Positions 60,628-64,000 of a stretch of DNA of 64,000 nt are shown here, piece by piece (the first letter of the stretch is position 1; every line of letters begins with the position of its first letter). The stretch comes from DASWLF01 sp963768765. Lineage in GTDB: Bacteria > Desulfobacterota > Desulfobaccia > Desulfobaccales > 0-14-0-80-60-11. The notes below the pieces were generated by a model. The model saw only the letters and a list, made by a program, of their open reading frames with translations. It was not told the DNA's origin and did not search any database. The stretch spans positions 62,001-126,000 of the forward strand of contig CAVYJK010000032.1 of assembly GCA_963768765.1 (NCBI GenBank), written 5' to 3'. The translations under genes and the position numbers were made by a program.

Positions 60628-61065
60628 ATGGCCTTTTGGATTTTCAAAAGTAATCCTGATCTTTTCAAATTAGATGAACGGTTGCAAGATCCTGAACCTC
60701 TAACGACCTGGAAAGTTTCACGATACAGAGATAAGATTCATACTGGAGATATAGCTTTTATCTGGCGCACAGGTTCTAAGCGAGGAATCGTCGCTGTTAT
60801 GGAAATTACGAGTAAACCTTTTGAGATGTATGAACTAGATCATGAACAAAAATACTGGGAAATTCCCGACACTAAATTAATTTTCCGTGTTCTTGGTACC
60901 TTCAAGCATCGTAATTTTCCTTGGATTTCTTATCGGAAATTAAAACAAATTCCAGAACTTCAGAATTTATCTACATTCCATGGTTTTCAGAAAAACACCA
61001 CCTTTCCCGTTACAGAGCCAGAAGGCATGATATTGATGAAACTTATCGAATCGACATCAACATAA
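60628..61065 (+). CDS. EVE-domain protein (putative modified-base reader)
   Basis: 145 aa, whole protein is one EVE/PUA-like domain: MAFWIFKSNPDLFKLDERLQ, TWKVSRYRDKIHTGDIAFIW, RTGSKRGIVAVMEITSKPFE, YWEIPDTKLIFRVLGTFKHR and FHGFQKNTTFPVTEPEGMIL. EVE domains bind modified cytosines and are found in modification-dependent restriction proteins and in stand-alone form. Low GC (clearly AT-rich codons) compared with murG and murC. Same strand as the DUF559 gene, 120 bases downstream. Suggests a modified-DNA-related pair, which is inference. Confidence 0.8.
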   Translation: MAFWIFKSNPDLFKLDERLQDPEPLTTWKVSRYRDKIHTGDIAFIWRTGSKRGIVAVMEITSKPFEMYELDHEQKYWEIPDTKLIFRVLGTFKHRNFPWISYRKLKQIPELQNLSTFHGFQKNTTFPVTEPEGMILMKLIESTST

Positions 61066-61087
61066 TAATTTTAAATATTTTAAAGAA

Positions 61088-62503
61088 ATGATGTTTTACT
61101 CAAAATTAAAATTCACCTACCACTTCATCGGCGTCGGGGGCATCGGCATGAGCGGCCTGGCGGAGCTCCTGGTGCGCCAGGGGCACCGGGTCAGCGGCTC
61201 GGACCTGGCGGCCAACCCTCTGACCCGGCGCCTGGAAGAGCTGGGGGTCCGGTTTTATGAAGGCCACCGCCCGGAGCACCTGGGGGACGCCCGCATCGTG
61301 GTCCACTCCACCGCGGTCAAGGAAGGCAACCCCGAGCTGGCCGCGGCCCGGGCCCGGGGCCTCACGGTGCTGCGCCGGGGCCAGCTGCTGGCCCACCTCA
61401 TGCGCGGCCACTTCCAGATCGCCGTCACCGGGGCCCACGGCAAGACCTCCACCACCGCCATGACCGCGGCCATCCTGCGGGCCGGGAATCTCGACCCCAC
61501 CGTGGTGGTGGGGGCCCAGTGGGAGAGCCTGGGTTCCAACGCGGTCCTGGGCCGGGGCGCCTACTTCGTGGCCGAAGCCGACGAGAGCGACGCCTCCTTT
61601 GCCTATATCACGCCACAAATTACCGTAATCACCAACCTGGACCGGGAGCACCTGGACTTTTACCGGGACCTGGACCACATTAAGGAAACTTTTGCCAAGT
61701 ACCTGTGGGACCTGCCTCAAGGGGCCCGGATAGTGGCCTGGGGCGACGACCCGCACCTGGCCCCGCTGCTTAAGAGCCAGCCCCATGAGGTGTTGACTTA
61801 CAGCTTGCGGGCTGAGGCCGCGGACTTTTGGGCCACAGACCTGGAATCCCGGGGCTTCGGGTCCCGGTTCCGCCTGTTCCACCGCGGGCGGGAGCTGGGC
61901 GCTCTCGCCCTGCCCCTGGCCGGGTGCCACTACGTGCTCAACGCCATGGCCGCCTGTGCGGTGGCGCACATTTTGGGAGTGGAACTCCCGGCCTGGCGGA
62001 CTGGGCTGGCCGGACTGGGACAGATACACCGCCGCTGCCAGGTGAAGGGCGAAGCCGGGGGGGTCCTGGTGCTGGACGACTACGGCCACCACCCCACGGA
62101 AATCGCCACCACCCTGGCCTCTCTGGCCCAGGCCTTTCCGGAGCGCCGCCTGGTGGTGGCCTTTCAGCCCCACCGCTATAGCCGCACCCGGGCTCTGCTG
62201 CCGGAGTTCTTCCCGGTCTTCCACCGGGCCTCCCTGGTGTTCGTCACCGAAATCTACAGCGCTGGGGAGGCGCCCCTGGACGGGTTGAGCGGGCGGGCGG
62301 TCTATGAAGGCATCCGCCAGAGCGGGCATGGGGCCGTTTATTTCGTTGAAGATAAGACGGCCGTGGCCGATAGTATCTTAAATCACCTCAACGCCGGGGA
62401 CCTGGTCCTGACCCTGGGGGCGGGAGACATCTGGAAAACCGGGGAAGAGCTGCTGGCCCGCCTGAACCAGGAGCGGGCCGCTCCCGGGGTGGCTGAGCTA
62501 TGA
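61088..62503 (+). CDS. murC: UDP-N-acetylmuramate-L-alanine ligase
   Basis: 471 aa. FIGVGGIGMSGLAELLVRQG, ATP site IAVTGAHGKTSTTAMTAAIL, EADESDASFAYITPQITVIT, DDYGHHPTEIATTLASL and AFQPHRYSRTRALL. The first 12 codons (MMFYSKLKFTYH) are AT-rich, unlike the rest, so the junction of the low-GC island lies near 61,110. Adds L-Ala to UDP-MurNAc. The stop overlaps the start of ftsQ (ATGA). No murB or ddl follows, though many relatives have them here. Confidence 0.95.
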   Translation: MMFYSKLKFTYHFIGVGGIGMSGLAELLVRQGHRVSGSDLAANPLTRRLEELGVRFYEGHRPEHLGDARIVVHSTAVKEGNPELAAARARGLTVLRRGQLLAHLMRGHFQIAVTGAHGKTSTTAMTAAILRAGNLDPTVVVGAQWESLGSNAVLGRGAYFVAEADESDASFAYITPQITVITNLDREHLDFYRDLDHIKETFAKYLWDLPQGARIVAWGDDPHLAPLLKSQPHEVLTYSLRAEAADFWATDLESRGFGSRFRLFHRGRELGALALPLAGCHYVLNAMAACAVAHILGVELPAWRTGLAGLGQIHRRCQVKGEAGGVLVLDDYGHHPTEIATTLASLAQAFPERRLVVAFQPHRYSRTRALLPEFFPVFHRASLVFVTEIYSAGEAPLDGLSGRAVYEGIRQSGHGAVYFVEDKTAVADSILNHLNAGDLVLTLGAGDIWKTGEELLARLNQERAAPGVAEL

Positions 62504-63402
62504 GGAAAAAGGCCGTGCCGCGAAACACCCGCCTCGTGCCTCAACGCCCGGTCAAAAAGGCCCGCTTCTTCTCCCGGGGCCAGCCCACGAACATCTACCG
62601 CCGGAACCGGCAGGGCGGCGGCGGCAAAAAATCCTGGCTAAGCCTCATTCTCGTCTTCCTGGGAGTCCTAGGATTGATGGGCCTCTGTCTGGGTTTGGTA
62701 TTCCTCTATCATCAACTCTTGACCTGCTCGGTGTTTTGCATTAAAGATATCAGCAACATTGAAATCGAGGGAACGCACCGGCTCACTCCCGAGGTGGTCC
62801 TCCGTCTGGCCAAACTGGGCCCCGATACCAACCTCCTGGCCCTCCGGCCCGGCCAGGTGGAGCGGACCTTGCTGACCCATTCCTGGATTGCCCGGGCTGA
62901 GCTGACCCGAAAATGGCCCCACCGGCTGCACCTCAAGATCCAGGAACGCCAGCCGGTGGCCCTGGTCCAGTTGGGAGAGGAACTCTATTACGTGGGTCGC
63001 CAGGGGAATCTGTTTAAGCCCATGTCTCCCGGGGATCCGCACAATTTTCCAGTAATCACGGGGTTGGCGCCGGAGCATTTCCGCTTGGTGGAAGGCGCCA
63101 TGCCGGAGATTTTGGCCCAGGCCTTTCAACTGCTGGAGGTGCTCAAAGGTGCCTCGCCGCCCCTGAACCTGGAAAATATTTCCGAGATCCATGCGGACTT
63201 GGAGCGGGGCTTTTCCATCTACGCCAATGGGCTGGGAGGCGCCCTGGAACTCGGCTTTAAGGATTATTCCCTAAAATTGGAAAAATTCGCCCAGATCTGG
63301 CCCGTGCTGACCCAAAAAGGCTACGCCGCCAGAATCGGGCGCATCAATCTCGACTATCCCCAGCGGGTGCTGATCACCCTCAAGGGCATGGAAGAGAACT
63401 GA
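62500..63402 (+). CDS. ftsQ: Cell division protein FtsQ/DivIB
   Basis: 300 aa. Basic cytoplasmic N-terminus (~45 aa), one TM (SLILVFLGVLGLMGLCLGLV, residues ~49-70), POTRA domain (DISNIEIEGTHRLTPEVVLR, HSWIARAELTRKWPHRLHLK, IQERQPVALVQLGEELYYV) and the FtsQ beta domain ending in RIGRINLDYPQRVLITLKGM. Links FtsL/FtsB with early division proteins. ATG overlaps the murC stop. Confidence 0.93.
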   Translation: MRKKAVPRNTRLVPQRPVKKARFFSRGQPTNIYRRNRQGGGGKKSWLSLILVFLGVLGLMGLCLGLVFLYHQLLTCSVFCIKDISNIEIEGTHRLTPEVVLRLAKLGPDTNLLALRPGQVERTLLTHSWIARAELTRKWPHRLHLKIQERQPVALVQLGEELYYVGRQGNLFKPMSPGDPHNFPVITGLAPEHFRLVEGAMPEILAQAFQLLEVLKGASPPLNLENISEIHADLERGFSIYANGLGGALELGFKDYSLKLEKFAQIWPVLTQKGYAARIGRINLDYPQRVLITLKGMEEN

Positions 63403-63414
63403 CAGGATGGAAAT

Positions 63415-64000
63415 GTGCCTCAAGACCTGATCGTCGGCTTGGACATCGGTACCACCAAGATTTGCGCCGTGGTGGGGGAAGTGCGGGACAACCAGGTGGA
63501 TATCGTGGGCCTGGGCCAGGCCCCCACCGCCGGGGGCCTGCGCAAGGGGGTGGTAGTCAACATTGAAAACACCGTCCGCGCCATCCGCAGAGCGGTGGAA
63601 GAAGCAGAAACCATGGCCGGCTGCGAAATCCGCTCCGTTTACGCCGGAGTGGGCGGCGGCCAGACCAAGGTGATCGACAGCCAGGGCATCATCGCCATCA
63701 AGGACCGGGAGGTGACCCCGGCGGACGTGGACCGGGTCATCGACACGGCCCGCACCGTGGCCATCCCTTCCGACCGGGAAGTGATCCACACCCTGGTCCA
63801 GGATTTCTTGATCGACGGCCAGGACGGCATCAAAGACCCGGTGGGCATCCACGGGGTGCGCCTGGAGTGCAAGGTCCACATCGTCACCGGCGCCATCCCT
63901 GCCCTCAATAATATTATGAAGTGCGCCAACCGGGCCGGCCTGGAAGTCAACGGCATCGCCCTGCAGACCCTGGCGGCGGGGGAGGCGGTGCTCACCGACG
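63415..64000 (+). CDS. ftsA: Cell division protein FtsA (partial, N-terminal 195 residues)
   Basis: Runs off the window. GTG 63,415 with SD AGGATGG. Actin-like ATPase phosphate-1 motif IVGLDIGTTKICAVVGE, VVVNIENTVRAIRRAVEEAE, SVYAGVGGGQTKVIDSQGII, and IPALNNIMKCANRAGLEV. Tethers FtsZ to the membrane. 12 bases after ftsQ. ftsZ is expected next. Confidence 0.95.
   Translation, partial: MPQDLIVGLDIGTTKICAVVGEVRDNQVDIVGLGQAPTAGGLRKGVVVNIENTVRAIRRAVEEAETMAGCEIRSVYAGVGGGQTKVIDSQGIIAIKDREVTPADVDRVIDTARTVAIPSDREVIHTLVQDFLIDGQDGIKDPVGIHGVRLECKVHIVTGAIPALNNIMKCANRAGLEVNGIALQTLAAGEAVLTD

Overview
The window is high-GC (by eye about 60-65%) bacterial chromosome. Gene content points to an anaerobic Desulfobacterota (Deltaproteobacteria) lineage, perhaps Desulfobacca/Syntrophobacter-like. 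Supporting evidence: the order hisC-cmk-rpsA-sppA; a PEP-CTERM tail; a corrinoid/Fe-S-protein-like domain protein; an Archaeoglobus-type IscS beside IscU; glycogen genes; and a full mraZ-to-ftsA division cluster. The placement is inference. No rRNA, tRNA or CRISPR array was seen.

Layout. 1-4,015 (mostly minus): dienelactone-hydrolase fragment, two tandem cytidylate-kinase-like genes (one with a BON tail), a small lipoprotein, an MBL-fold hydrolase and a rubrerythrin-like protein. 4,016-7,604: decayed or frameshifted genes (PEP-CTERM remnant, CoA-transferase remnant, radical SAM, histidine phosphatase) around an intact Nudix hydrolase. 8,093-11,199 (minus): a membrane winged-helix protein, glgC coupled to a receiver-only regulator, and the corrinoid-protein-like gene. 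11,586-17,435 (plus): thioredoxin-like protein, then hisC-cmk-rpsA-sppA. 17,796-25,000: YciO-type protein, M23 peptidase, copA, glgA, NYN protein. 25,273-27,847: ECF-type transporter (S and fused A-A, no T seen). 28,244-32,741: SH3 protein, a tusA-like/iscS/rrf2/iscU operon and a CPBP protease. 32,795-46,587: zwf, nitrilase, DksA-like protein, sigma-70 factor, a YhaM-like gene, usp, GAF protein, aldehyde dehydrogenase, aconitase, GDPD, EamA half-transporter. 46,597-64,000: ruvX, then mraZ-rsmH-ftsL-ftsI-murE-murF-mraY-murD-ftsW-murG-[DUF559-EVE island]-murC-ftsQ-ftsA.

Two themes run through the window. First, several families of short GC-rich palindromic repeats fill the intergenic gaps and also lie inside or across coding regions: an in-frame insert in murF, the ABC ATPase linker, the GDPD C-terminus, and both ends of the DUF559 gene. 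Second, many single-base frameshifts interrupt conserved genes, including murF, mraY, ruvX and rpsA, which are normally essential or near-universal. This is best explained by consensus indel errors, although genuine decay is likely for the PEP-CTERM and CoA-transferase remnants.

The most interesting candidates are the low-GC DUF559 nuclease plus EVE-domain reader inside the division cluster, bounded by inverted copies of a dispersed repeat, and a cysteine-desulfurase homologue that has lost its PLP lysine but sits in an intact-looking Fe-S operon.
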